Of a stretch of DNA of 62,610 nt, positions 48,769 to 57,708 are shown one piece after another (the stretch's first letter is position 1; every line of letters begins with the position of its first letter). The DNA is taken from positions 1 through 62,610 of the forward strand of contig NZ_VAUP01000011.1 in NCBI RefSeq assembly GCF_005871085.1, given 5' to 3'. Position numbers and translations under genes: made by a program. The notes below the pieces were generated by a model. The model searched no databases. It was not told where the DNA came from and worked only from the letters and a program-made list of their open reading frames with translations. The stretch comes from Xanthobacter autotrophicus. GTDB lineage: Bacteria > Pseudomonadota > Alphaproteobacteria > Rhizobiales > Xanthobacteraceae.

Positions 48769-49809
48769 TCAGTGCGAGGCAGCCTTCTTCGCAGGCACGA
48801 GATCGGCGGCGGTGACCGGCGGCACGGCGAGGATGTCGCCGAGGCCGGCCATGGCCGCGCGCTGGCGCACCAGGGCCAGAACCACGTCGAGGGTGGGAGT
48901 GGGCAGTTCGAGCATCTGGGCCATTTCCTGGACCACGCTCACCAGCGGGTCGATCTCCATGGGGCGGTCGCGCTCCAGGTCCTGCAGCATGGAGGTCTTG
49001 TGGGCGCCCACCGCCCCGGCGCCGTTGATCCGCCGCTCCACGTCCACGCGGAAGTTGATGCCCAGCTTCTCGGCGACCGCCTTGGCTTCCAGCATCATGG
49101 ACCGGGCCACGGCGCGGGTGCCGGGATCGGCGGCGATGATGTCGAGGGTGGCGTGGGTGAGGGCGCTGATGGGGTTGAAGCACAGGTTGCCCCACAGTTT
49201 CAGCCACAGCTCGTCGCGGATGTTGGTCAGCACCGGCGCACGCAGGCCGCCCTTCTCCATCATCTGGCTGAGCGCGGTCACCCGCGGCGTGATCTCGCCC
49301 GAGGGCTCGCCGAGGGGGAACTTGTCGCCGTAGATGTGCTGGATCACGCCTGGCGCCACCACTTCGGTGGCCGGGTAGACGATGCAGCCGAGCGCGCGCT
49401 CGGGTCCCAGCACCTCCCACTGGCGGGCACCGGGATCAATGGTGGACAGGGTCCGGTTCTCCAGCGCGCCGCCATGCTTGTAGAAATACCAGTAGGGCAC
49501 GCCGTTCACGGCGGTGACGATGGCGGTGTCGTTGCCCATGAGGGGGCGCATCCGCTCCACCACGCCCGGCACCGAATGGCCCTTGAGGGCGATGATGACG
49601 TAATCCTGCGGACCGAGCTCGCGGGGATCGTCGGTGGCGCGGACGTGGCTCACGCGCTCCTCGCCGTTGATCAGCAGCTTCAGGCCGTTGCTCTGCATAG
49701 CTTCCAAGTGGCCGCCGCGGGCTACGAGACTCACCTCGGCTCCGGCGCTGGCGAGCTGGGCGCCCAGATATCCGCCGATGGCTCCGGCTCCGTAGATGCA
49801 CACCTTCAT
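48769..49809 (-). CDS. PanE/ApbA-family reductase, candidate oxalyl-CoA reductase
   Basis: A 346-aa ketopantoate-reductase-family protein. N-terminal NADP site IYGAGAIGGYLGAQL; the catalytic Lys/Asn region reads LWLKLWGNLCFNPISALT, and the C-terminal helical domain ends VPAKKAASH. Annotated by homology as 2-dehydropantoate 2-reductase, but its place beside oxalate genes and divergence from an IclR gene suggests otherwise. In Methylobacterium extorquens a PanE-like protein (PanE2) was reported to reduce oxalyl-CoA to glyoxylate; I recall this and did not check it. ATG with GGAGGG upstream; the longer frame runs into the iclR gene. Confidence 0.75.
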   Translation of the reverse strand: MKVCIYGAGAIGGYLGAQLASAGAEVSLVARGGHLEAMQSNGLKLLINGEERVSHVRATDDPRELGPQDYVIIALKGHSVPGVVERMRPLMGNDTAIVTAVNGVPYWYFYKHGGALENRTLSTIDPGARQWEVLGPERALGCIVYPATEVVAPGVIQHIYGDKFPLGEPSGEITPRVTALSQMMEKGGLRAPVLTNIRDELWLKLWGNLCFNPISALTHATLDIIAADPGTRAVARSMMLEAKAVAEKLGINFRVDVERRINGAGAVGAHKTSMLQDLERDRPMEIDPLVSVVQEMAQMLELPTPTLDVVLALVRQRAAMAGLGDILAVPPVTAADLVPAKKAASH

Positions 49810-49837
49810 GGCAGATCCCTCCCGTCGTTCATTACGT

Positions 49838-49851
49838 ATTATGTATGCCAG
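49838..49851 (-). promoter_or_regulatory. Candidate regulator site, copy 1 (panE-like/iclR interval)
   Basis: On the minus strand this reads CTGGCATACATAAT. A copy with one difference, CTGGCATACATTAT, lies before tctC. It is about 30 bp before the panE-like start and 160 bp before iclR, a suitable place for an IclR-type operator controlling both. Confidence 0.45.
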
Positions 49852-50014
49852 ACTAGAGCGCACGCTCCGCCCTTGGCAACCATCGACCTCACGATAGCAG
49901 TGGAAATTAATTCCGGAAGATGGAAAATTTGTCACAGGGTGGACGTCGGCCGCCGTACAGCTACTTTGGGGGCCGACGCGCAGAGCCGCAGCCAAGCAGG
50001 TAGGGAGTATTGGG

Positions 50015-50869
50015 ATGCCGGAGACCGAGGTCGCGCCACGCCGCAGGGGTCGCCCCGCCTCGGGCACCGCCGCCGAGGGTGGGGCCGAGGTCCAGTCGCT
50101 GGATCGCGCCATCGCCCTGCTGCGGGTGGTGGCGGATCAGGACGGCATGGCGCTGGCCGAGATCGCCCGTCGGGCGGAACTGCCGGTGTCCACGGTGCAT
50201 CGCCTGCTCACCACGCTGGAAAAGCGCCAACTGGTGAATCACGATCTGTCTACCGGGCTATGGACGGTGGGACTGGGCCTGTTCCGCATCGGCTCTGCCT
50301 ATCTGCGGATCCGCAAGCTACCGGACATCGGCCGCCCGGTGATCCGCCGGCTGCTGCACGAGACCGACGAAACCGTGAACCTCGCCATGTTCGACGCCAT
50401 GGAGCTGGTTGTGGTGGCCCAGGCGGAGGCCCATGCGCCGGTGCGCGCCTTCTTCCGGCTCGGGGCGCGGCTGCCGCTGCATGCCACCGCCGCCGGCAAG
50501 GCGGTGCTGGCCGCCGCCACGCCCGCCTTCCGCGGCGCCTGCCTCGGCCAGATCCGCTACGAACCCTTCACCACCGCCACCCACCGGGAGGAGCGGGCGC
50601 TGATGGATGACGTGAGCGCGATTCTGGAACGGGGATTCGCCGTGGACCGGGAGGAGCATGCGCCGGGCATGCGGGCGGTGGCCGCCGCGATTCTCAACGA
50701 GTGGCGCGATCCCATCGGCGCGGTCTCGGTCTCCGCTCCCGCCGTGCGCATGAGCGAGGACCGCATCCTGCGCCTCGGGCGGCGCGTGGCGTCTGCGGCC
50801 GAGCAGATGACGCGGCTTTATTCGGGCGTCGATGAAAGCCTTTCGCAGGACTATGCTGCCTATCGGTAA
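50015..50869 (+). CDS. IclR-family transcriptional regulator
   Basis: A 284-aa regulator. The winged HTH spans about residues 28-85 (VQSLDRAIALLRVVADQDGM, then LAEIARRAELPVSTVHRLLT). The C-terminal IclR effector domain shows ETVNLAMFDAMELVVVAQ, LPLHATAAGKAVLAA and REEHAPGMRAVAAAILN. IclR proteins bind small acids, so an oxalate or glyoxylate effector would fit the locus (inference). ATG with GGGAG upstream. Divergent from the panE-like gene, 205 bp apart. Confidence 0.9.
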   Translation: MPETEVAPRRRGRPASGTAAEGGAEVQSLDRAIALLRVVADQDGMALAEIARRAELPVSTVHRLLTTLEKRQLVNHDLSTGLWTVGLGLFRIGSAYLRIRKLPDIGRPVIRRLLHETDETVNLAMFDAMELVVVAQAEAHAPVRAFFRLGARLPLHATAAGKAVLAAATPAFRGACLGQIRYEPFTTATHREERALMDDVSAILERGFAVDREEHAPGMRAVAAAILNEWRDPIGAVSVSAPAVRMSEDRILRLGRRVASAAEQMTRLYSGVDESLSQDYAAYR

Positions 50870-50884
50870 TATCTACTGACCAAA

Positions 50885-50898
50885 CTGGCATACATTAT
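50885..50898 (+). promoter_or_regulatory. Candidate regulator site, copy 2 (tctC leader)
   Basis: CTGGCATACATTAT matches the site in the iclR/panE-like interval at 13 of 14 bases. It lies 334 bp before tctC. Nearby, GGAATT-GAA-AATTCC (50930-50944) is a palindrome overlapping a TTGACA (50947-50952), with TATACT 14 bases on, a suboptimal promoter spacing. The rest of the 50870-51231 interval holds three 15-bp repeats and no gene. Confidence 0.45.
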
Positions 50899-51146
50899 CC
50901 AAAATATTAAAATACAGAGTACCGAATGCGGAATTGAAAATTCCAATTGACACAGGTCAAGTGCATTATACTCTTCGGGGGCCGCCCTAACGTAAGCGGT
51001 GGAAGCGCCAAATAGAACGCCAAATAAAACAAGACGTGAGAGACCGTTTCGGCCCGATCACATTCACATCCGGCCGGTAAAGCGGTCTCTCTCCAAAAAT
51101 CGAGAGATGGATCCTGCACGCAGGCCAGCCGGCATGGGCTGATGCG

Positions 51147-51192
51147 GCTCCCATCTCGATCGGCTCAGTCTCGATTGGCACAGTCTCGATCC
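51147..51192 (+). repeat. Three 15-bp tandem units before tctC
   Basis: TCTCGAT recurs with exact 15-bp spacing at 51154, 51169 and 51184, within related units such as CAGTCTCGATTGG and CAGTCTCGATCCG. It ends about 40 bp before tctC and overlaps the leader of its mRNA. Confidence 0.55.
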
Positions 51193-51231
51193 GCACACCA
51201 AAAAAGCGGACGATCCGGGAGGAAGACCATC

Positions 51232-52245
51232 ATGCACTCGGCAATCGCCAGAACGATCAGGCGAGGCGCGGCCGCGCTCGCAGTAGCAACTGCCCTTGCA
51301 CCCTTTGCGGCACACGCCTGGGAACCGACCAAGACCGTTGAATTCATCGTGCCCGCAGGCACGGGCGGGGGCGCCGACCAGATGGCGCGCATGATTCAAG
51401 GTATTGTTCAGAAGAACAACCTGATGAATCAGTCCCTCGTCGTCATCAACAAGTCCGGCGGCGCGGGCGCCGAAGGCTTTCTCGACGTGAAGGGCTCCAA
51501 TCGGAACCCGCACAAGGTCATCATTTCCCTGTCCAACCTCTTCACCACGCCCATCGCCACCGGCGTGCCCTTCTCCTGGAAGGACATGACTCCGGTCTCC
51601 ATGCTCGCCCTCGACGAATTCGTCCTGTGGGTGAATGCCAAGGCGCCCTATGACGACGTGAAGGGCTATCTGGCGGCGCTGAAGGCGGCGTCGGGAGATC
51701 AGGTGTTCAAGATGGGCGGCACCGGCTCCAAGCAGGAAGACCAGATCATCACCGCCGCCATCGAGCAGAAGACCGGCGCGAAGTTCATCTATGTGCCCTA
51801 CAAGGGCGGCGGCGACGTGGCGGCGCAGCTTGTGGGCGGCCATGTCACCTCTTCGGTGAACAACCCCATCGAGGCGGTCTCCCAGTGGCGCGCGGGCGAG
51901 CTGAAGCCGCTGTGCGTGTTCGACGACAAGCGCCTGCCCTACAAGGAGCCCATCGCCAACGGCAAGGCGTGGGCCGATATTCCCACCTGCAAGGAAGCCG
52001 GGCTCGACATCGAATACCTGATGCTGCGCGGCATCTTCATGCCGCCGGGCGCCTCGAAAGAGCAGGTCGAGTATTTCGTCGATCTGTTCAAACGGGTGCG
52101 CGCCACCCCTGAGTGGCAAGACTTCATGCAGAAGGGCGCGTTCAACACCACCGCCCTGACCGGCACCGACTATGCCGCCTGGCTCACCAAGGCCGAGGCG
52201 ACCCACAAGGACCTGATGGAGAAGGCCGGCTTCGTCGCGAAGTAG
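51232..52245 (+). CDS. tctC: Tripartite tricarboxylate transporter substrate-binding protein
   Basis: A 337-aa periplasmic binding protein of the Bug/TctC family. Signal peptide: MHSAIARTIRRGAAALAVAT through AHA. The family start WEPTKTVEFIVPAGTGGGAD, the VPYKGGGDVAAQLVGGHV strand and GIFMPPGASKEQVEYF are present. These proteins deliver carboxylates to a TctAB channel. Oxalate is the likely ligand here because of the oxc-frc genes 3-4 kb away; related binding proteins also take citrate or aromatic acids, so this is inference. ATG with GGGAGGAAG. Confidence 0.9.
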   Translation: MHSAIARTIRRGAAALAVATALAPFAAHAWEPTKTVEFIVPAGTGGGADQMARMIQGIVQKNNLMNQSLVVINKSGGAGAEGFLDVKGSNRNPHKVIISLSNLFTTPIATGVPFSWKDMTPVSMLALDEFVLWVNAKAPYDDVKGYLAALKAASGDQVFKMGGTGSKQEDQIITAAIEQKTGAKFIYVPYKGGGDVAAQLVGGHVTSSVNNPIEAVSQWRAGELKPLCVFDDKRLPYKEPIANGKAWADIPTCKEAGLDIEYLMLRGIFMPPGASKEQVEYFVDLFKRVRATPEWQDFMQKGAFNTTALTGTDYAAWLTKAEATHKDLMEKAGFVAK

Positions 52246-52323
52246 CGGGCGGGGCTCCGCCGGGCCTTCGGCGGAGCCCTTCCCGGCGCGGCAGTCTTGT
52301 CTTCGTCAACGGGAGAATGGGTC

Positions 52324-52839
52324 ATGAGCAGCGAAACCGGCCATACTGGCCGCAATGAGAAAACCGTCACCAACCGCACCATGGACGCGGTGGTGGCCCT
52401 CATCTTCATGGGCTTCTCGGCACTGGTGATGAGCGACAGCTGGCGCGTCGGCGCAAGCTGGGCGGCGGACGGACCCGAGGCGGGTTACTTCCCGTTCTAC
52501 GTGGGCCTCATCATGTTCATCGCCAGCACCGTCACGCTGGTGCAGAACCTGGTCACACGTCATCCCGACCTCACCAATTTCGTCGATCGCACGCAATTCG
52601 CCTCGGTCATGCAGGTGCTGATCCCGACGACGGCCTATGTGGGGCTGATCTTCCTCCTGGGGATCTATCTCGCCTCCGCCCTCTTCATTGCCTTCTTCAT
52701 GTGGTGGCTAGGCAAGTATTCGCTGGCGAAGATCATCCCCGTCGCGGTGGGCGTGCCCCTTGCGCTTTTCGTGATGTTCGAGGTCTGGTTCCTCGTGCCC
52801 CTGCCGAAGGGGCCGCTCGAAACCGCGCTCGGCTACTGA
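52324..52839 (+). CDS. tctB: Tripartite tricarboxylate transporter small membrane subunit
   Basis: A 171-aa protein with four membrane segments: VVALIFMGFSALVMS, YFPFYVGLIMFIASTVTLV, LIPTTAYVGLIFLLGIYLAS and IIPVAVGVPLALFVMF. The DGPEAGYFPFYVG block is typical of TctB. It partners TctA to form the sodium-coupled channel for the TctC-bound substrate. 78 bp after tctC on the same strand. Confidence 0.9.
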   Translation: MSSETGHTGRNEKTVTNRTMDAVVALIFMGFSALVMSDSWRVGASWAADGPEAGYFPFYVGLIMFIASTVTLVQNLVTRHPDLTNFVDRTQFASVMQVLIPTTAYVGLIFLLGIYLASALFIAFFMWWLGKYSLAKIIPVAVGVPLALFVMFEVWFLVPLPKGPLETALGY

Positions 52840-52842
52840 TGT

Positions 52843-52875
52843 CCATGGCCGAAGAGCTTGACTCTTCGGCCATGG
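52843..52875 (+). terminator. Perfect hairpin directly after tctB
   Basis: CCATGGCCGAAGAG and CTCTTCGGCCATGG form a perfect 14-bp stem with a CTTGA loop, four bases after the tctB stop. No T run, so it may act as partial terminator or mRNA stabiliser that keeps tctC/tctB above tctA. Confidence 0.55.
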
Positions 52876-52961
52876 TCCAAGTCCGCGGGGCCTGAGCGGA
52901 AGGCTCTTCCACGCGGCGTCTGGGCGAAGCCCTCCCCGCACGGGGCTTGGACGGCGGAGTC

Positions 52962-52985
52962 TTTGCACACGAAATCATGTGCAAA
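52962..52985. promoter_or_regulatory. Inverted repeat in the tctB-tctA gap
   Basis: TTTGCACA-CGAAATCA-TGTGCAAA is an 8-bp perfect inverted repeat 292 bp before tctA. Its shape fits an operator for a dimeric regulator. The 437-bp gap holds no supported gene. Confidence 0.4.
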
Positions 52986-53276
52986 CAACATCATGCCGGT
53001 TCGCACGAAGAGCACGGTCTGAATCTCGTAATCGATCCTTTTTACTGTTTAGGACAACACGAAAATGATCGAGGTGCGCGAGGGCAAGGCCCGCGCACCG
53101 TGCGCTGCGCCCGCATCACCTGGTCCGGTGGACCCAGGCCTTGGGCGCCCCGCGAAGACAAGTCCGGCGCGCCGGCTCAGCCGCGATGCCTGAACACGGC
53201 CAAACCCTGAAAAGACAACGCGCCCGCCCCTCGATGCCGCCCTGGATGCGGTCGAGGCGGCGCAACGGAGGACCCC

Positions 53277-54794
53277 GTGGAAGCGCTCACCTCACTCATC
53301 GGAGGGTTCGGTGTCCTCGCCGACCCCATGAACATCGTCTACATGTTTGTCGGCATCATGCTCGGCGTGCTCATCGGGGTGCTGCCGGGGCTGGGCGGCG
53401 CGAACGGCGTCGCCATCCTGCTGCCGCTGACCTTCTCCATGACGCCGGTCTCCGCCATCATCATGCTGTCCTCCATCTATTGGGGGGCGTTGTTCGGCGG
53501 CGCCATCACCTCCATCCTGTTCAACATTCCAGGCGAGCCATGGAGTGTCGCCACCACCTTCGACGGGCACCCCATGGCCCAGAAGGGAAAAGCCGGCGAA
53601 GCCCTGACCGGGGCGTTTACCGGCTCCTTCATCGGCGCCTTCTTCGCGGTGCTGCTCATCACCTTCCTCGCGCCGGTCATCGCGAAGTTCGCGCTGCAGT
53701 TCGGGCCGGCGGAGTTCTTCGCGGTCTACCTCCTCACCTTCTGCGCCTTCGTGGGCATGGGGCGAGAACCGGCGGCCAAGGTCATCGCGGCCATGATGCT
53801 GGGCTTTGCCCTGGCGGCCGTGGGCATCGACACGGTGACCGGTCAGCTGCGTATGACCTTTGGCTCGGTGGAGCTGCTGCGCGGCTTCGACTTCCTGGTG
53901 GCGGTCATCGGCCTGTTCGGCGTCGGTGAAATCCTGCTCACCATGGAAGAGGGTCTCGCCTTCAAGGGCAAGAGCGCCGCCATCAACGCGCGAGTGGTGT
54001 TCGACACCTGGAAGAAGCTGCCGCAATACTGGGTAGGCTGCCTGCGCTCGGCCATCGTCGGCTGCTGGATGGGCGTCACCCCCGGTGGCGCCACGCCGGC
54101 TTCCTTCATGAGCTACGGCCTCGCCAAGAAGTTCTCCAAGAACGGACGCAACTTCGGCAAGGGCGAACTGGAGGGCGTGGTGATGCCGGAAGTGGCGGCC
54201 CATGCCGCCGGCACTTCGGCGCTGCTGCCCATGCTGACGCTCGGCATCCCCGGCTCGCCCACGGCGGCGGTGCTGCTGGGCGGCCTGCTCATCTGGGGCC
54301 TCCAGCCGGGGCCGCTGCTGTTCGTGGAACAGAAGGACTTCGTGTGGGGCCTCATCGCCTCCATCTATCTCGGCAACATCGCCGGCCTGATCGTGGTGCT
54401 GACCACCGTCCCGATCTTCGCGGCCATCCTGCGCATCCCGTTCAGCGTCATCGCGCCCATCATCCTGGTGATCTGCGCGGTGGGCGCCTACACGGTGCAC
54501 AATGCCGGGCTGGACATCGCCGTGATGCTGGTGTTCGGCGTCATCGGCTACCTGTTCAAGAAGCTGCAATATCCGCTGGCGCCGCTGGTGCTTGCGCTGG
54601 TGCTGGGCGATATGGCGGAATCCTCGTTCCGCCAGGCCATGCTGGTCTCCCAGGGCCACCTCTCCATCTTCTGGTCCAACCCACTGGTGGGCTCCATCGT
54701 GACGCTGGCCCTGGTCATGCTGATCTGGCCGCTGATCGCCATGCTCCTCGCCCGGTTCAAGGCGGACGGCTCCAAGCCCGCCGCAGCCGAGTGA
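53277..54794 (+). CDS. tctA: Tripartite tricarboxylate transporter large membrane subunit
   Basis: A 505-aa protein with about 12 spans, the TTT-family transmembrane channel. Visible are GVLIGVLPGLGGANGVAILL, TPVSAIIMLSSIYWGALFGG, GVTPGGATPASFMSYGLAKK, TLGIPGSPTAAVLLGGLLIW and IVVLTTVPIFAAILR. GTG start with GGAGG upstream. Usually tctA follows tctB closely; here 437 bp intervene. Confidence 0.93.
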   Translation: MEALTSLIGGFGVLADPMNIVYMFVGIMLGVLIGVLPGLGGANGVAILLPLTFSMTPVSAIIMLSSIYWGALFGGAITSILFNIPGEPWSVATTFDGHPMAQKGKAGEALTGAFTGSFIGAFFAVLLITFLAPVIAKFALQFGPAEFFAVYLLTFCAFVGMGREPAAKVIAAMMLGFALAAVGIDTVTGQLRMTFGSVELLRGFDFLVAVIGLFGVGEILLTMEEGLAFKGKSAAINARVVFDTWKKLPQYWVGCLRSAIVGCWMGVTPGGATPASFMSYGLAKKFSKNGRNFGKGELEGVVMPEVAAHAAGTSALLPMLTLGIPGSPTAAVLLGGLLIWGLQPGPLLFVEQKDFVWGLIASIYLGNIAGLIVVLTTVPIFAAILRIPFSVIAPIILVICAVGAYTVHNAGLDIAVMLVFGVIGYLFKKLQYPLAPLVLALVLGDMAESSFRQAMLVSQGHLSIFWSNPLVGSIVTLALVMLIWPLIAMLLARFKADGSKPAAAE

Positions 54795-54814
54795 GCCGGA
54801 CCTGAGCGAAATCC

Positions 54815-54843
54815 GGCGGGGCGGCACCGGTCGCCGCCCCGCC
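54815..54843. terminator. GC-rich hairpin after tctA
   Basis: GGCGGGGCGG and CCGCCCCGCC form a 10-bp stem with a 9-base loop, 21 bp beyond the tctA stop. Confidence 0.6.
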
Positions 54844-55042
54844 TTCGGCAGGTCCGAACGAGAACAGTCGCGGGGGACTTCGGGCCTGTCTCGACCCCGC
54901 GAAAGCCCAGTAATGCTGCGGTGCGCAATCGATTGTCCAGGCTGCGGGATTGCGTTGGCGTTATGAAGACCGTATACAGTATTTCACGGATTTGGACCGC
55001 CTCGCCAGAAGGTGGCCGCTCCAGGGAGAGGAAGCCAAGGTC

Positions 55043-55771
55043 GTGCATCAATTGCCCGTGCATCAGACCCCCGCGACGGTCGCGGACCCTCCGAAGCTCA
55101 ACGTCGAGCCGTTGGAGGCTGCCTCGAGCCTGCGCATGCTTGCCTACGATGCGCTCAAGCGAGCCATCACCCAAATGGATATCTACGGCAGCGCCGCCGA
55201 GTTCCGCCTCGACGAGCGCCAGCTGTCCGAGACACTCGGCGTGTCCCGCACGCCCATCCGCGAGGCCATGACGGTCCTCGAGCAGGAGGGCTTCGTGCGC
55301 TCGGTGCCGCGCCGGGGCATTTTCGTGGTGCGCAAGACCAAGCGCGAGATCCTCGATCTCATCGTGGTCTGGGCGGCGCTGGAAGGCATGGCGGCGCGGC
55401 TTGCCGCGACCCATGCCTCCGACGACGAGATCGCCAGCCTGCGCCGGCTGTTCAATGAATTCGAGGCCTCGCCGCCGGCGGGTCCCATGCATGAATATTC
55501 GCAGGCGAACATCGCCTTCCACCAGGCGGTCATCCGCATGGGAGGTTGCCGCCTGATCGTGGACATGACCGGGAACCTGTTCCTGCACATGCGCGCCATC
55601 CGCGCGGTGTCGGTGCGGCAGGAGAACCGGTTTGAAATCTCCATGCGGGAACACATGGCGATCATCGACGCGCTCGAGCAAAGGGACCCTGATCTCGCCG
55701 AGCGCCTGGTGCGGGAACACACCATGGGCCTTGCGGCCCATGTGGAGCGGCACGGTGTCTTTCCCGAATAG
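55043..55771 (+). CDS. GntR-family (FCD) transcriptional regulator
   Basis: A 242-aa FadR-type regulator. wHTH near residues 30-90: LDERQLSETLGVSRTPIREA and EQEGFVRSVPRRGIFV. The FCD ligand domain follows, with metal-site candidates in NIAFHQAVIR, SMREHMAII and REHTMGL. Start is uncertain: the GTG at 55043 with AGGAAG upstream is preferred; a TTG at 54950 gives 273 aa. A GTATAC palindrome at 54972 then lies in its promoter. It precedes oxc by 46 bp on the same strand and may sense oxalate, glycolate or a CoA product. Confidence 0.82.
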   Translation: MHQLPVHQTPATVADPPKLNVEPLEAASSLRMLAYDALKRAITQMDIYGSAAEFRLDERQLSETLGVSRTPIREAMTVLEQEGFVRSVPRRGIFVVRKTKREILDLIVVWAALEGMAARLAATHASDDEIASLRRLFNEFEASPPAGPMHEYSQANIAFHQAVIRMGGCRLIVDMTGNLFLHMRAIRAVSVRQENRFEISMREHMAIIDALEQRDPDLAERLVREHTMGLAAHVERHGVFPE

Positions 55772-55817
55772 GCCGAGAACAAGCCGAACCGGGACGACGC
55801 GCTGAAGGAGACGCCTC

Positions 55818-57572
55818 ATGGCAACGGCGGAAAAGACCAAGATTGAAGACAACGTGGTGCATCTCGACCCGGCGGCCGAGCAGGAGCTTACCGACGGCTT
55901 CCACCTCGTCATCGATGCCCTGAAGCTCAACGGCATCGAGACCATCTACGGCGTCCCCGGCATCCCGATCACCGACCTCGGCCGCATGGCCCAGGAGGAG
56001 GGGATCCGCGTCATTTCCTTCCGTCATGAGCAGAATGCCGGCAACGCGGCGGCCATCGCCGGCTTCCTCACCAAGACGCCGGGCGTGTGCCTCACCGTCT
56101 CCGCGCCGGGCTTCCTCAACGGCCTGACCGCGCTCGCCAACGCCACGACAAACTGCTTCCCGATGATCCTCATCTCCGGCTCGTCCGAGCGCGAGATCGT
56201 CGATCTCCAGCAGGGCGACTACGAGGAGATGGACCAACTCGCCATCGCCAAGCCCCTGTGCAAGGCGGCCTTCCGCGTGCTGCACGCGGCGGACATCGGC
56301 ATCGGCGTGGCGCGGGCCATCCGCGCGGCGGTGTCGGGCCGTCCCGGCGGCGTCTATCTCGACCTGCCGGCCAAGCTGTTCTCGCAGGCGATGGATGCCG
56401 AAGCCGGCGCGAAATCGCTGGTGAAGGTGATCGACGCGGCCCCGGCGCAGATCCCCTCGCCCGCCGCCGTGGACCGCGCCATCGACCTCCTGAAGGGCGC
56501 CAAGAAGCCCCTCATCATCCTCGGCAAGGGCGCGGCCTACGCCCAGGCGGATGAAGAGATCCGCGCGTTCGTCGAGAACAGCGGCATTCCCTTCCTGCCC
56601 ATGAGCATGGCCAAGGGCCTCCTGCCCGACACCCATCCCCAGTCCGCCGGCGCCGCGCGCTCCACCGCGCTGAAGGATGCTGACGTGGTGCTCCTCGTCG
56701 GCGCCCGCCTCAACTGGCTGTTGTCCCACGGCAAGGGCAAGACCTGGGGCGACAAGCCCAAGCAGTTCATCCAGGTGGACATCGAGCCCCGCGAGATGGA
56801 CTCCAATGTGGAGATCAAGGCTCCTCTGGTGGGTGACATCGGCTCCGTCATCGCGGCGCTGAACGCCCGCATCGACGGCAGCTGGCAGGCCCCGCCCGCC
56901 GAGTGGGTGGAGACCATCCGCTCCAAGAAGGAAGCCAACATCGCCAAGATGGCGCCGAAACTGCTCAAGAATTCGGTGCCCATGGACTTCCACTCGGCGC
57001 TCGGCGCGCTGAAGAACGTGATCAAGGAGCGGCCCGACGCCATCCTCGTCAACGAGGGCGCCAACACGCTCGATCTCGCCCGCGGCATCATCGACATGTA
57101 CCAGCCGCGCAAGCGCCTGGACGTGGGCACCTGGGGCGTGATGGGCATCGGCATGGGCTTCGCGGTGGGCGCGGCCGTGGAAACCGGCAAGCCGGTGCTC
57201 GCGGTGGAAGGCGACAGCGCCTTCGGCTTCTCGGGCATGGAGGTGGAGACCATCTGCCGCTACGACCTGCCGGTCACCATCGTGATCTTCAACAACAACG
57301 GCATCTATCGCGGCACCGACACCGACCCCACCGGGCGTGATCCCGGCACCACGGTGTTCGTGCCCGGCGCCCGCTACGACAAGATGATGGAAGCCTTCGG
57401 CGGTGTGGGCGTGCACGTCACCTCCCCCGACGAGCTCTATCGCGCCGTGAGCGCCGCCATGGACAGCGGCAAGCCCACCCTGATCAACGCGGTGATCGAT
57501 CCGGCGGCCGGCTCCGAGAGCGGCAACATCGGCTCGCTCAACCCGCAGAGCGTGGTCAAAAAGAAGAAGTGA
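55818..57572 (+). CDS. oxc: Oxalyl-CoA decarboxylase
   Basis: A 584-aa ThDP enzyme converting oxalyl-CoA to formyl-CoA plus CO2. The cofactor-activating Glu71 lies in [13 protein letters not shown]; Tyr135-Glu136 (QGDYEEMDQ) correspond to Tyr120-Glu121 of Oxalobacter Oxc with a constant offset of 15. ThDP-binding motif [15 protein letters not shown] ending NNNG is intact, and the C-terminal [15 protein letters not shown] loop fits the lid of Oxc. Upstream partner GntR is likely its regulator. ATG with GGAGACG before it. Confidence 0.95.
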   Translation: MATAEKTKIEDNVVHLDPAAEQELTDGFHLVIDALKLNGIETIYGVPGIPITDLGRMAQEEGIRVISFRHEQNAGNAAAIAGFLTKTPGVCLTVSAPGFLNGLTALANATTNCFPMILISGSSEREIVDLQQGDYEEMDQLAIAKPLCKAAFRVLHAADIGIGVARAIRAAVSGRPGGVYLDLPAKLFSQAMDAEAGAKSLVKVIDAAPAQIPSPAAVDRAIDLLKGAKKPLIILGKGAAYAQADEEIRAFVENSGIPFLPMSMAKGLLPDTHPQSAGAARSTALKDADVVLLVGARLNWLLSHGKGKTWGDKPKQFIQVDIEPREMDSNVEIKAPLVGDIGSVIAALNARIDGSWQAPPAEWVETIRSKKEANIAKMAPKLLKNSVPMDFHSALGALKNVIKERPDAILVNEGANTLDLARGIIDMYQPRKRLDVGTWGVMGIGMGFAVGAAVETGKPVLAVEGDSAFGFSGMEVETICRYDLPVTIVIFNNNGIYRGTDTDPTGRDPGTTVFVPGARYDKMMEAFGGVGVHVTSPDELYRAVSAAMDSGKPTLINAVIDPAAGSESGNIGSLNPQSVVKKKK

Positions 57573-57592
57573 TCTTTTCGACCCGACACCAT

Positions 57593-57620
57593 TTGCAGGC
57601 GGGAGAAATTCCGCCTGCAA
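57593..57620 (+). terminator. Hairpin between oxc and frc copy 1
   Basis: TTGCAGGCGG and CCGCCTGCAA form a perfect 10-bp stem, 8-base loop, 20 bp after oxc. No T run; could partially terminate or protect mRNA 3' ends, giving more oxc than frc message. Confidence 0.5.
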
Positions 57621-57708
57621 CACCCGAAGACCCAAAACAAAAACAGTAATCCGGGAACGAGACACTAAAGCGGCGCAGCGTCGCAAGACCAGCCGGAGCG
57701 AGGACAAG

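Noticed and set aside
55818-57572. oxc as a generic acetolactate synthase or 2-hydroxyacyl-CoA lyase
   Set aside because: Tyr135-Glu136 and the C-terminal SLNPQSVV region match Oxc, and the frc genes are adjacent.
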